Shown: piece by piece, positions 37,136-50,019 of the stretch
Position numbering within the stretch: the first letter of the stretch is position 1
Layout of the letters: every line of letters starts with the position of its first letter
Source: Zerene cesonia
Lineage: Eukaryota; Arthropoda; Insecta; Lepidoptera; Pieridae
Direction: 5' to 3'
Assembly: GCF_012273895.1 (NCBI RefSeq)
Contig: NC_052115.1
Coordinates: 2,914,001-2,978,000, forward strand
DNA: 64,000 nucleotides
Notes under the pieces: model-generated
Told to the model about the DNA's origin: nothing
The model's input: the letters and a program-made list of their open reading frames with translations, nothing else
Database searches by the model: none
Program-made: the position numbers and the translations under genes

Positions 37136-37412
37136 CTAGCTGTCCGTCCCGCCTTCGACCGTGGTACTGCATCGACGGTCGAAGAATTTTTGAAATTCGT
37201 CCAGTAACTACTTCTCTAATTTATTCTTACATATTATGTCGATATACTACTCTGTGTGTCTGTGTCTTATGCACTCCTAAACCACTGAGTCGATTTGGAC
37301 GATCTCAGGTACCAAGATAGCTTGCGACCTGAGAAATAGAATACTGTTTTCCTTTCGAGTTTGCAGAGTTTGCAGCGGCAAGAAAGATAGTATCATGCTA
37401 TATTAGTATAGA
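37136..37412 (-). mobile_element. Helitron-like element, second family, longer variant
   Basis: Plus strand CTAGCTGTCCGTCCCGCC and TTCGACCGTGGTAC to TATTAGTATAGA. The middle is longer than in sister copies and has a TTTGCAGAGTTTGCAG duplication. Open frames here are shadows. Confidence 0.6.
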
Positions 37413-38437
37413 AGACAATTACTATTAATAACATTTATAAGTGGTAAATCAATACAATAATCCACTTACTTAAAACGAGATGGTTGGTAGACCGAATATG
37501 ACCATCGCTAAAATATCCACCAATGAGCATTTACAACAATAGAAGAGTAAGGGATAAAGGAACGATTAACAAAGGGAGTAAAGGAAATATAATGGAGATG
37601 GGAAAGTATACAAGCTTCGGATTAACGCAATTACTATTGATAAGATTATGAAACAGATCGTCATTTATGTGATTGTAGTATTTATCATTTAATTATATGT
37701 TTATTTATTTAATATATGGAACACCACCTATAAATACTTATTACAATAAACTAAAGACATTATGATAGAATGCCTCTAATCTATTCTACATGTATCAAAT
37801 CTCTTCTACTATTCCCAATGCGATATTGGCCTAATTCGTGTCGAATCCTAGTCGTTCGTTAGTCCGTCTTATAGTAAACTATATATAATATAGAATCGAA
37901 TAGCTTTCTAATTGACATAGAAGAGAAGAATACAAAATACATTATATAAATAACAAAACAAGCGGTAATCAACTTTATGTAAGTAGTATTAAAAGTGAAA
38001 ATATCGTATTACATAGTGTCTTGATCAATACGTTAGGTTTGTATGAGAGGATTGTAGTCGCAGCCAGATGTTGCCTCACAAAAACCAGTTTCTATTCAAT
38101 GCTCCACATTGTATGATCTGTGAATATATTAATTACGTGAGATCATTAGAATATAAAGCCGATTAAAGGAATATTGTGTTAATAATGTTTACTTTTTTTA
38201 TGTTCCATTTCCATATCTGTTTTAAACTGTTTTGAAGTTATTTGGTATTATGTATAAATATCATTTATATTCATTGATTTTTAAAATTAATATTTATGAG
38301 TGCTGATATAAGTTGACATTAGTGAAGAAATCATTATGATGTGGTCAGATGAAGGAAGAATATGGCACTCAAATCTATACACAGTTATGGTAGAGAGAAC
38401 CAAAATCCGTCAAAAACAATGGCATTTTTTCCGAAAC

Positions 38438-38488
38438 GAATGAAATAAATGTATTAGTTTTGTTTATAATTTCATTCAAACTAATACA
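38438..38488. other. Interleaved inverted repeats (pseudoknot topology)
   Basis: GAATGAAAT (38438-38446) pairs with ATTTCATTC (38469-38477). TGTATTAGTTT (38450-38460) pairs with AAACTAATACA (38478-38488). The two stems cross. This could be a rearranged palindrome. Confidence 0.6.
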
Positions 38489-39649
38489 AAATCGAATTAT
38501 TCATCTAATAAACTTTGAGAAGGAATTTTATACGAACTATTTTTCATTAATTAAGATGTCTCATTTCATATGCAATGTATAACCCCAATTAACTTCTCTC
38601 TGCTTTTATTATATTACAGTCGAAACACAGAGTTAACCTCCGTAATAACTTACATAGTAAATTATATTACAATGTTGCGGTAATTGAGTTGATTGGTTAT
38701 ACAACTCAAGTTCAATATAACTTCGAGGTAGCCGATATCCGAGCAGAACTGCAAGATTCGCAAAGTCAATAATATTAGTCAATCTTATTTGATTGCGCAG
38801 TGCAATTCCATACCTCAGACTAACTTTGTTACTGTAGGGAAAATGTAGGTATTGAAGAATATAATTTACCCATCGTGTGTTCTATGAATTACTATGCGAA
38901 TGGCACTCAAATGTTTTTGATGTTTGTTAGAAGCTTGTTAGTTAAATAAACAAGATATGAAATATGCGTGTATGGTATCATTATCCTTTTATTGGAATAT
39001 TTTTTTTCTGGCAAGTGCTATTCTATGCTACATCTGATGAAACTTGATTATGTATTGGTAATATCTAGGAATAAAGCAGTTGGCTTATACGTTGCACGTA
39101 ATTAGATTTCTTGTGAAATGGTTATAAAATTATAAATGAGAAATGAAAAGTAATAATATTAATTCATTCTTCAAATATTAAGTAGCAGTCAAAGTTCAAA
39201 TATTAAGTAATATCAAGGCAGTAGGACGCAGTAGTCCTTAAAGAAATATCATTATAATTGTATAAATAAAAGTTAGTGTAGGTTTTAGTCAGATTATAAT
39301 ATTTTAGAAAAGTTTTTTTTTCGTTAATAATGTATAATGGAATGGAGCTGCTGCAAAATATTAATTAACAAAATATGTGTTAAGAAGCATTTGTCGTAAA
39401 GTATGAACTGAAAATATGGAAATTTTCTGATTTCACAGATTTATAACTTTTGCTAGAACTCAAATTAAAGTTCATCCAAGCTGCTGCAAGAAGTACTCAC
39501 TTCAGGATGGTTAATTAAGGCCAATTTCAGCTCGGCTCTTAATTAAAGAAGCTATGGAGATGGCAATTAAGGCGACATACTGTGGACGCGCAAATTTTTA
39601 ACAACTTCTTACCTTTATCATTTGTATTCATTAATTTGCATAGCGTAGG

Positions 39650-40000
39650 ATAACGGTTATTTGTGATTTTTATGTCATAGCGGGCAACTGATCTTTGCCT
39701 GATGGTAAGCGAGCACCACCGCCCATGAACATTCGCAGAGGTAGTGCTTCTACGGATGCGCTGTCCGCTGTTAAAAAGTAAGAGAATAGGATAATAATGA
39801 CTGGAAAGAAGGAATGGACTGGGACGGGTGAGGAAAGGGAAGCGGGCCTCCGGCTCCACCCTCAGCGTACGAAATACACAGTGCACAGTGCAGTGGCACA
39901 GTGGCATGCCACTATATCACGCCGGTCTTCTGTGGGGATATGGTATTTCCCCGGTGCGAGCTGGACAGATTCGTGCCGAAGCGTGCTCGCCTCCTACATA
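39650..40000 (+). repeat. Interspersed repeat, longest copy
   Basis: GCCTGATGGTAAGCGAGCAC, CGCCCATGAACATTCGCAGA and GCGGGCCTCCGGCTCCACC, then ACGCCGGTCTTCTGTGGGG, TATTTCCCCGGTGCGAGC and ATTCGTGCCGAAGCGTGCTC. Homologous to 26500-26790 and, inverted, 31715-31855. Both strands' open frames are repeat-derived. Confidence 0.7.
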
Positions 40001-42091
40001 ATAACTTGTGTGTAGAATTACTTTTAAGTGATTTCAGCTAAAAATATAGGTCCGTCATCGTCAGCACCGTCCTACATGTCCTTCCCTTATAGATTTATAC
40101 TTATGGAAGATATTTTTTTTTAATGTTAGCAATAAGGCCGCCTTTTTTACACTCGCCATGCGTTCTTGCTTAAATTTTTTTCTTTTATGTGTTTTGAGAT
40201 TGTGTAACACAGTTGTTTAAAAAATAAAATGTGAATATTAAATATAATATTAGATTAACATGTTTATAGTTCTCGAAATATTATTTTAATCTTCTCGTAT
40301 CAAATATTTAAAATATTGTTAAACATTATTCAACAATTAAGATAGTTAAACATTGTTTAATTTTAAAGTATGTTAATTTTTAGCCTAATTCTAATTCTAT
40401 TCATCAGAAATTTAAAAATTACTTAAATCGGCTAATGCATTCACGAGCGCTTGTCACTTTAAATATTAACAAGTTTAACATTAATTTTCATTAGTAGTTC
40501 CGGAGCTCTCTGTTTTATAAGGCTCTATACAAATGGGAGGTCTACACATACCGATTTCTGGTTACAACATAGTTCATTCCTACGAAGTAATTAGTGGGTC
40601 TCAAAGGAGATTAAACTAACAAAACAATATGCAAATTTATATGAATTAAAGTTCCTAGTTTAGATTGTAGTGAATTCAGTAAAATTTGTATTTAAAATTA
40701 GAAACTTACTGTTTACCTCACCGGTCGCAATATTCTTAAAATTATGTTATTTAAAAGTCAATCAGTTTTGATGAAAAACGCAATGTAATGTTATTAGGAT
40801 AATAGGTAAGATTCGTATGATATACAATTATATCCCAAATTATTTTTTTTTGTATGAATTTCGGATTGTATGAAGTTTTCTTTACTGTTTACATTTGCTT
40901 ATTACCCAGAGGAAAGCTTATTCATAAATACACCTGTCACTTCACAAGATCTAACCTTAATGAATTTCAAATCATCTCTAACTAATGCTAGTGGAAAGGT
41001 AATTAAGTAAACGTCACACACGAAATCTGGCGTACCAAATGATTAATTAAAAACAGCTTCATGAACGAGGCGGCCGCAACGTAGAAAGCTCAGATTTAAT
41101 CCATCGTCCAACTTAATGCTCCACACAGAATCTCTTGATCTGCGTCGTGAGTGATATATCTCCTTTCAGACGTGACTTGGCTATACTTACGACACTGCCA
41201 GTTGACATTATAGAGATTTATTTTGACATTTTATCTTGACAGTCATTATAAATATTGTAGCGTGTAATGATTGCTTATTGAAATAGATGTGCAAACGATC
41301 GATCTGCTGTGTGGTTTAATATTACGACTTTTACACCTTTATCTTTGTTAAGATACTGTTTGCCTATGTGTATGTGTAATAGTATTGTGCTTAGAAATCT
41401 AAATGTTATTTATTACTTCACGAGCATTGTGAAGCTTTTGGTCTTTGTAACGTACACTTCACTCGTAAACTTCTTATTTTTAACTTTATATTTAATATGC
41501 ATTATTAGGTCTCTAAACTTTACTATTTTCGGATATTATATAGCACCAATGCCCTTTTTATGATGTACGAAAATTTTGTTACGAAATGTTAAGGGGAATT
41601 CATTTCTTTCGCCCGAAAATGTATGATGAAAATATATATAAGTATAGTCTTAAAATACACCATTTGTTCATCAACCCCTGTTTTCATCCTAATTTACGTT
41701 TACAAATCCTTCTACATGAAACGATCATTTTTATCAATGCTCTCTTCGTATTGTAATATGGAACGATAACGACGCATAACATGATTATAATATTGACGTC
41801 ATTATATAACATTACTCAGAAATAAAAAGCATAAAAGTAACATCGCTGGAAAATGATTTCAACAAAAAATGTTCGCTATATCAATTTTATTCCGTTTCGA
41901 TGCAAAATGGAAAATCTTTTGTAACATTGTGTGCTGTGAAAAATCAAATATGTTGAGAATAATAAAACGTCCCGGGGTTATTTATTCAATAATGTCACAA
42001 TATTAAAAATATGTGAATGAGTGAATGTATAACAGTTTTATATTCGGTTGGTTTATTGTATGCTTTGTTGGTTTATTCATCGTGGTCTTAT

Positions 42092-42113
42092 TGTGTGTGT
42101 GTGTGTGTGTGTT
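42092..42113 (+). repeat. (TG)n microsatellite
   Basis: About 11 TG units in a row. Confidence 0.95.
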
Positions 42114-42384
42114 TCTATTTCAAAATTAGACATTAAAGTTTATTCAAACATCTTTCAATTTTCGTTTATATGAATGAGAATATATCTTATCGCATATAAT
42201 ATTAAATATATTACATGCGGTATGGCGATAAATTAACTGCATTTATAAATAACGTTGAAATTTGCAATGCAGAAGAAAAGCTCTAGTTAGTTCAGATGTT
42301 TTGTTAATAAGACTTTAACTGTTTCAACGAGTAGCCAGATTCAAGTAACAAAATATTCTCTTTATAATTTCGTCAAAATGAGCT

Positions 42385-42557
42385 CAGCAGTTTGTCACAG
42401 ACCCTTTCTCTGTTCCTATGACCCTTTATATGCTTTAATCTTTAAAACTACGAAACGGATTTTGATGTTTTTTTAACAGATAGAGGGATTTATATGTATA
42501 ATAACATCTATTAAACTTCTATGAATTAACGCGTGCGAAGCCGCAGGCAATAGCTAG
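42385..42557 (+). mobile_element. Helitron-like element, third family
   Basis: Contains TTTAAAACTACGAAACGGAT and GTATAATAACATCTATTAAA, then ACGCGTGCGAAGCCGCAGGC and TAGCTAG|T. The 5' end is not sharply defined. It matches the sequence on both sides of the assembly gap. Confidence 0.6.
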
Positions 42558-44237
42558 TATTGAATAAATCTTTATTCACTTTACGTGAACGTTAATATCA
42601 AAAAGGGAACGAAAAAACGATTTGAACTGATTTTCTTTCTTAAAATTTGAAATGGAGTTAAATTTCACAAATGAATTACTCCTATTAGGGATGAATGCTA
42701 AATGGACATTTATCCTCTTAATTTTTAAATTAAACTTAACAAAGATATGATTTATTGTTTTATAACAACAACAATACAAACATCGATTCTAGTTGTATTT
42801 CTAATCTTATATATGATTTGAATTATGATTTATACAATATTTTATCTTGTTTTTCAATATAATTGTATTCGTATGCGTTATTTATATATTCATAAGTGTA
42901 CCAAATAGCGATGAAAATAGCCTGTCATGGACCTGACATAAAATTTTAGTTGTACATTGAGCTAAGCATATTTTAGAAGTAACGTAGAAAACTTCGCATG
43001 AAGCCATAATTAATGATTACTAGGAAGCGAACTCTTTTTAAGTCGACGTTTTTTACAATTTACTCTGGATAAATAAATGGGAAAACGCTTACAGGCTATT
43101 TATCTGCTTTTATTTTTAACGGCTGAAATGAAAGTACATTAGCTTCATTTATTCCTCATTATTTTTTAGCTTCAAAAGGTTACAGAATATAAATACTTTC
43201 GTGAAAGTTCCTAGAGGCAGATACGTTAACTGGTTTACGAAAATATTGTTACGCTAAAATGTGTTTTCCATAGAAATAAGATAAAGGGAAATTTGAGTTG
43301 ACGAAAAAGAGTATTCTGAAGGCTCACAATATGAATAAAAATGTGATATAGAACAGAGCCATTTAGTATTTATTCATGGACTTTCTAAGTTTGTACAAAT
43401 ATGACTATCTTAGGTTCCCAATGTTAATAATAGCTGTTCTCAATAATTTAAGCACATGCCAGAATTAAGTTATACATATGTCTTCCGTCAACTTTAAAAT
43501 ATGCAAAGCTGCGCTCTGTTTTGATCAACGAACTGAAAATGTTTGGGAAAATGATATACCTGACTTCATACGGTATTAGACTCAAAATCGACGTGACAAA
43601 ACTGAAAATCCCATGCACCGTTTCCGTAATCCATACATCACACTGCTTTACCATTGCATCGTGCTTTGAATAAAGGGGATGTAAAATGGTTGAATCAATT
43701 GTGAAAACATTTTGGGATTTACAAGAGCTCGCCTGTGCTTTGAATTCGAATACAGAGCTTTGTTTACTGTTGTAAGTGAAATGAACGTAATTTTACGTCC
43801 AATGAAGCTTGATTTAGCTTAACGTATACACTCGTGTATTTATTTGAATCTGTTATTTGATAATAAATGCAGTTTAAAAACATAAAAGACGGTTTGAAGA
43901 TGGAAATATTTTGTCTTACCTGCATTTATATAGATTTTATGCTAGAAAATTCTTGAATACTTGCTATTTGATCGGAATAACAAGATAACATCATGAAATT
44001 ATTGTATTATCACCGAATTTTGATAAGTGTATAAAGCTTGAATTAAATCTATGCCTGTAAAGTAGGTCATATCGAGTCTTAAGTAGTTGGTTATAAACAT
44101 AACTTATAAGGTCGTGTTAAAAAGGGAAAATTTAACTCAAAAATAATATATTTTACATAGCAGTTATGTATAATATCCACGGTGTGGTGAACGCTATATT
44201 TAAGTAGTTTTTTTATTAATTATTTATTTAAAAAACC

Positions 44238-44273
44238 TTTGAATAACCCTCATTTACATGAGGGTTATTCAAA
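44238..44273. repeat. Perfect 16-bp inverted repeat with 4-nt loop
   Basis: TTTGAATAACCCTCAT (44238-44253), loop TTAC, exact complement 44258-44273. Confidence 0.9.
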
Positions 44274-44726
44274 TGCCCGGTGTCATATTTAGTTTGAGAG
44301 TTTCATGAACGAGGGTAGTAAGTGTATGTACGCAGTGATGGATACGTTTTATGGGCTTTCGGTTGGAGAACTACACTTTCATGTATTACATATTGGCGAT
44401 ATTGGTCACTTCGTTATAATACCAAACTGTAGCTAGTGTTTTAAGCCTTAATGTATTTCAGTTTGTATAGTTGGGTATTATATTATATGGAATTGATTAA
44501 TATTTGTATTATGTATTTGTCGGATTAAATATATATTTTTGAAAGCTTTTCGATTGACTGTTCATTAGTGAAATAAAATTAAAGACCTTTAAGGCATAGA
44601 TTTAATCATTTCTGTTATAAATAAGTGATTTTCTTTTCATAGCCATTCCTGTTTTTATTAAATTTGTTTTTTATTGCACCTCCCTGTATTTCAGTAACAT
44701 ACACTGAGTTTTTCTTGTTTCCACTA

Positions 44727-44780
44727 GGTTGTCTGGAAGAGATCGCTGTTTAAGCGATAAGACCGCCTGATGTACTTTTC
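44727..44780 (+). repeat. LINE-tail-like fragment
   Basis: AGGTTGTCTGGAAGAGATCG, then TTTAAGCGATAAGACCGCC and TGATGTAC. The commonest of the lepidopteran retroposon tails in this window; no ORF upstream. Confidence 0.5.
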
Positions 44781-45042
44781 ACACTTGTAATTTTATTTAT
44801 TTTCTTGTTTGTTCTTGTTCTTAAAAAGATAAAGGTTAATTTAAGACGAATAAATTAGCTATGCGATACTCAATATTCCATTAGGTCTGATGTATTTCGT
44901 CACGCATATTCCCCATTTTGTTTTTTTCGTAATATTGCCCAAATGTTAACAGTTATTTATTTATTGAGCTATTCCTAGCATACACCAATCGTAAACGTAA
45001 TAGCTTTAACTCATAGCCATACTACAGCATTGCACAAAAGAA

Positions 45043-45225
45043 TCCTACTAATATTATAAATGCGAAAGTTTGTAAGGATGTGTGTGTGTTTGTTGCTCTT
45101 TCACGCAAAAAATACTAAACCGATTGCAATAAAATTTGGTACGTAGACAGCTGGACAACTGGAATAACATTTAGGCAACTTTTTATCCCAATATTCCTAC
45201 GAGATACTGACTTGGGAGCAGCTAG
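45043..45225 (+). mobile_element. Lep1-type Helitron, 3' hairpin deleted
   Basis: TCCTACTAATATTATAAATG start; the end reads GATACTGACTTGGGAGCAG then CTAG|T, missing the GCGGGTGAAACCGC hairpin. Confidence 0.82.
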
Positions 45226-45349
45226 TAAATTATAATACTAACGTAATATTGCCTCCGTTTTAAGATTCTATAGAATGGTATGAGCTAGGCATAGTGACAT
45301 AAGCGTTTTACTGCAGTGAAACATCGCATTCCTATGAAATGCCTCTGAA

Positions 45350-45461
45350 AAGATAAATTATGAAGCGTGTTCTATACCAAAAAGATGGCGGATAAATGAC
45401 GCTATTATTCTGAATTTCCTTCTACCAAACGAAGCTGCGAGCAAAGCTAAAGCTAAAAGCT
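45350..45461 (+). mobile_element. Helitron 3' end remnant
   Basis: ACGAAGCTGCGAGCAAAGC and AAAAGCTAG|T resemble a Helitron 3' terminus. The 5' limit is uncertain. Confidence 0.3.
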
Positions 45462-45798
45462 AGTTAATAATATATAGTCAACATGTGAGATACGATAAAG
45501 TGATATTGATGAACATCTGTGCCTTCAATGAAGATGGACTTCTCATATACCTACAACGACTTACGGATCGAGACGAATGGTAATTGCCAGGAATTTATCA
45601 GTTTATGACCCTTGATATGTAGGGAATAATTTTAATATATTTAAACATACATCTAACATTTTATTTCAATAGATATAACTGTTCTCCATGTATCACTTAG
45701 AATTAAGCGTACAAATATTCAAATATACGTCAAATTAAATAACATTCAGTTAAATAATAACATTAAATTTCATCAATAAGTGTCATACATATAGATAA

Positions 45799-45952
45799 CT
45801 ATTTATTCGCTCCGGCTTCGCCCATGATATATAGCCTGTCACTCAGTGAAGTTGCAGCTTTCCAATGGCGAGAATTTTTTTTAAATCGGTCCAGTGGTTT
45901 TTGGGTGAATACAATAAAAACATAGAAATACACAAAGTTTCTCCTTCATAAT
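45799..45952 (-). mobile_element. Second-family Helitron, partial
   Basis: CGCTCCGGCTTCGCCCATG, TATATAGCCTGTCACTCAGT and CGGTCCAGTGGTTTTTGGG. It abuts the Lep1 copy at 45953 directly. Confidence 0.5.
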
Positions 45953-46165
45953 AAGCTGCGCTCCGCGGCTTCACCTTCACTTCACGAACTTACGCAAGTT
46001 CGTATCCCGTAGGAATATCGGGATAAAAGTTGCCCATACGTTATTCTAGTTGTCCAGCTATCTACGTACCAAATTTCATTGCAATCGGTTCAGTAGTTTT
46101 TGCATGAAAGAGCCACAAACATACAAACATCCTTACAAACTTTCGCATTTATAATATTAGTAGGA
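45953..46165 (-). mobile_element. Lep1-type Helitron
   Basis: AGCTGCGCTCCGCGG to TATAATATTAGTAGGA. The 3' end has an extra hairpin-like stretch (CACGAACTTACGCAAGTTCG). A TAGGA-rich microsatellite continues to the right. Confidence 0.8.
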
Positions 46166-46235
46166 TAGTAGGAATTTGTAAAATAGTAGAATTAGTAGAA
46201 TAAGTAGGATAGTAGGAATAGTAGGATTGTAGATA
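46161..46235 (-). repeat. TAGTAGGA-rich microsatellite at a Helitron 5' end
   Basis: Imperfect TAGTAGGA/TAGTAGAA units extend from the element's 5' terminus into the flank. Confidence 0.75.
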
Positions 46236-48784
46236 ATTATTATATATGCCTTATCCCAATAAAGCTAATTCTTATCATTTGTGCATAAATCAAATTAAAC
46301 TTAACGAAACAATTTCATACGTTACCTCAAATGTATGCAAACGATTTTCATTAAATTCAATTGAGGTTATTTCGTAATCCCGTTTATAACACGACATTAA
46401 TTCAAATACGTTAATGACTATAATTCAGATTGTGAGCTGTGACCCTAGTTAATCTTAACGAATGACATTTCTTGATAATTATAGCCATTTGCGAGGTAAA
46501 AAATTTCGCTTTACGAAATTTTATAACGGATTTCATTTAATTTATTGGAGCTAAATATTTTTTTAGACGGAATTAAAAATTAATATATGCATTTAATAAT
46601 GCATCAGTAGAGGAAACTTTCAAACTTTCGCATTATTCCGTTTTAAGAAACAGTTTTTGCGCGCCATTTTAAATCCACCTTCAAAATACTGAACAATTTG
46701 AAATGCTCGAAAAATATTTGAATTCACAAAGTCTTTTTAATAGATATTCGTTTCGGTGTACGCGCAAAATTCATTTGCAAATGTGCCAAAACGAGCTGTC
46801 ACTTCCATTAGACTCGCTAGGCTACGCTTGATTAATTTTTATTACATTTTAACTTATGACACAACTACATCAATAATCCGGATTAGGCAAACCGAACGTA
46901 TTAATTATCTGTTGCAAATCCTAATTATATGGTAATTTAACCGTGTATTCGTAAATCAGCGTGTTTGTGTTTGTGCGAAAAAAGTGTTAGTTCTATTTTC
47001 AAATTTCAGTATTATTTATGGATTGTGAGAGGATTCTTGTTTACAACACGTTTCATTAAACACAGTAACTATTAAATAGATTTACATGTAGCTTCAGCAG
47101 TCAAGTCAGCTTAAAAATGGTATGAATTCTATTACCTACGTGGATTACCATTGTATTATCCTATAAATCGAACGGAATGTATAAGACGTACATTGGAAGA
47201 AATACTAATAATTCCAGATAATGTTCAAATTTGCTTCTTTTACAACTGATGTAGGAAAGAGATTGATGTTTAGAGCTAAAATGACGCACGCACACCTTTT
47301 GTAAAATCTGCGAATCAACTGTCACGGCTAGCAAGTAATTTGCTCAGATATAGATACAGAATACGCGATTTACTCAAAATCTATTGATTTTTCTAATAAA
47401 ATAAATCAATATTCAATCAATATTCTATTGCTTGAAGAATAATTTAGCCAAAAATCAGAGTGATTACCCGTATAATAATAGAATTTTTTATTAATCATAG
47501 AATAATGTTTAGAGCTATATTTGCGAATTTTTACTATCTGTCGCGTTATGTTTTCGACACACTATTAAATTAGCATTTATCCTGAAGCATTATTTTATTA
47601 CCGCGTGATAACTTAAAGGCATTATAAAGCATAAACTCATATAATCCCCTTAACTAACTATTCATTGCATTTATCTTCTTATTACTAACAACCCGCTTCA
47701 GTTTCGGACGGATGCAATTATGCATGTTATTTTTTAATTAGATTACTTCTAAAATATTCATGAAAACACCCGCATCAAAATCTGTAGCATCGTTTTAAGG
47801 ATCTAAGCAGACAGCAGGAAGCGACTTTCTTTTATACTATGTAACGATTCGGTCCCTTCGAGAGAAGCCACGCGCTAAGGCTAGTGTACATATAAATCAA
47901 TCCAATCTCTCAACAAGGCTTGCTATTAATACAAGACCACATTTAGGCCGAATCGTGTATGAATTTAATGATCATGTCCTACCCATAACTAGATATATCT
48001 CGCACTTGCGTCGTTAGTTGTTACCAAGATATCGACTGTACTAAAAATAGATATTCTATTTGTGTAAATCTTTATAGCGTGTACGTTAATTAGTATATTT
48101 TACTTATATTTGAATTTTTACGCTTCTCGAGCTATTTTTTTCCATAAGTTAACGTTGACATATTGAAAATAGTTTTAACATATTGAGTATTATGTAACAA
48201 TCATGCAAATGAATATCACATCAATACAGAATACACGTATAACTTAATATAATGCTGCCAAATAGTTAAAGACATAAATAGAAATACACTAATGCATATT
48301 CAATTTTTATTTAAAAACTATTTAAGCACAACCAACGAATCTCATAACCCAAAATAATCCCAGTTTAACCAACCATTGTACAGTTCATACAAAACTATAG
48401 TATTATTATCGAATGAACACATTATTACTGCTGTAGTTAATTCTCGATAAGTCACTGTTGACAGTAGGTACATTAGGTGCCAACGAGAGACAAGGACAAT
48501 CACCTAAGATCAGGGCAGATACAAAACCGACCTCATTATTACAAATGATATATGAATCGGTTTAATGACCGAGATATGGATTGCTGTGGGAACTTACATG
48601 TGCCGGCTAATGCATTGCGATTTATCGATGAACGAAGAACAATGGGTCTATATAGCATTTATAATACTGCGGTGAAATTTTTATAGCATTTCAAGATCAA
48701 GTTAAGATTCATAAATGTGAAGAGATTGAAAATTGTTTGGTAGTCGTTTATAAAGCTGAATCTACCATCGCTACATAGGATAAA

Positions 48785-50019
48785 ACAAAGTCACTTTCTC
48801 TGTCCCTATGTTCCTATGTATGCTTAAATCTTTAAAGCTGCCCAACGGATTTTTATGGTTTCTTTAATGGATGGAGTAATTCAAGAGGAAGGTTTATNNN
48901 NNNNNNNNNNNNNNNNNNNNNNNNNNNNNNNNNNNNNNNNNNNNNNNNNNNNNNNNNNNNNNNNNNNNNNNNNNNNNNNNNNNNNNNNNNNNNNNNNNNN
49001 NNNNNNNNNNNNNNNNNNNNNNNNNNNNNNNNNNNNNNNNNNNNNNNNNNNNNNNNNNNNNNNNNNNNNNNNNNNNNNNNNNNNNNNNNNNNNNNNNNNN
49101 NNNNNNNNNNNNNNNNNNNNNNNNNNNNNNNNNNNNNNNNNNNNNNNNNNNNNNNNNNNNNNNNNNNNNNNNNNNNNNNNNNNNNNNNNNNNNNNNNNNN
49201 NNNNNNNNNNNNNNNNNNNNNNNNNNNNNNNNNNNNNNNNNNNNNNNNNNNNNNNNNNNNNNNNNNNNNNNNNNNNNNNNNNNNNNNNNNNNNNNNNNNN
49301 NNNNNNNNNNNNNNNNNNNNNNNNNNNNNNNNNNNNNNNNNNNNNNNNNNNNNNNNNNNNNNNNNNNNNNNNNNNNNNNNNNNNNNNNNNNNNNNNNNNN
49401 NNNNNNNNNNNNNNNNNNNNNNNNNNNNNNNNNNNNNNNNNNNNNNNNNNNNNNNNNNNNNNNNNNNNNNNNNNNNNNNNNNNNNNNNNNNNNNNNNNNN
49501 NNNNNNNNNNNNNNNNNNNNNNNNNNNNNNNNNNNNNNNNNNNNNNNNNNNNNNNNNNNNNNNNNNNNNNNNNNNNNNNNNNNNNNNNNNNNNNNNNNNN
49601 NNNNNNNNNNNNNNNNNNNNNNNNNNNNNNNNNNNNNNNNNNNNNNNNNNNNNNNNNNNNNNNNNNNNNNNNNNNNNNNNNNNNNNNNNNNNNNNNNNNN
49701 NNNNNNNNNNNNNNNNNNNNNNNNNNNNNNNNNNNNNNNNNNNNNNNNNNNNNNNNNNNNNNNNNNNNNNNNNNNNNNNNNNNNNNNNNNNNNNNNNNNN
49801 NNNNNNNNNNNNNNNNNNNNNNNNNNNNNNNNNNNNNNNNNNNNNNNNNNNNNNNNNNNNNNNNNNNNNNNNNNNNNNNNNNNNNNNNNNNNNNNNNTTG
49901 CAGTTAACAATTTTCTTTTTTCTTTATTACAATATTTATGGCAAGACTAGGTATGTATAATAACATCTATTAAACAACTCCGAATTTAACGCGTGCGAAG
50001 CCACAGGCAGAAGGTAGTA
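48785..50019 (+). mobile_element. Third-family Helitron interrupted by the assembly gap
   Basis: The left part (CACTTTCTCTGTCCCTATG to AGAGGAAGGTTTAT, ending 48897) and the right part (GTATGTATAATAACATC through ACGCGTGCGAAGCCACAGGC and GTAG) correspond to neighbouring pieces of the copy at 42385-42557. Unrelated bases (49898-49947) sit between the gap and the resumed element, so something is inserted there. Confidence 0.55.
48898..49897. other. Assembly gap, 1000 N
   Basis: Exactly 1000 undetermined bases. Frames running through it are meaningless. Confidence 0.99.

Larger units (their letters stand above)
35978..48784. other. AT-rich DNA upstream of the Pde8 5' exons
   Basis: No protein gene is supported. 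It holds the repeats listed separately. A slightly CpG-richer patch near 36180-36320 could be the short isoform's promoter or 5' UTR, but no core promoter is clear. Confidence 0.4.

Noticed and set aside
46161..46235. Regular TAGGA spacing as a CRISPR-like array
   Set aside because: Units are short, imperfect and without spacers, in a eukaryotic genome; it is a microsatellite.
48855..49910. Long frames across 48.9-49.9 kb
   Set aside because: They consist of undetermined bases in the assembly gap.
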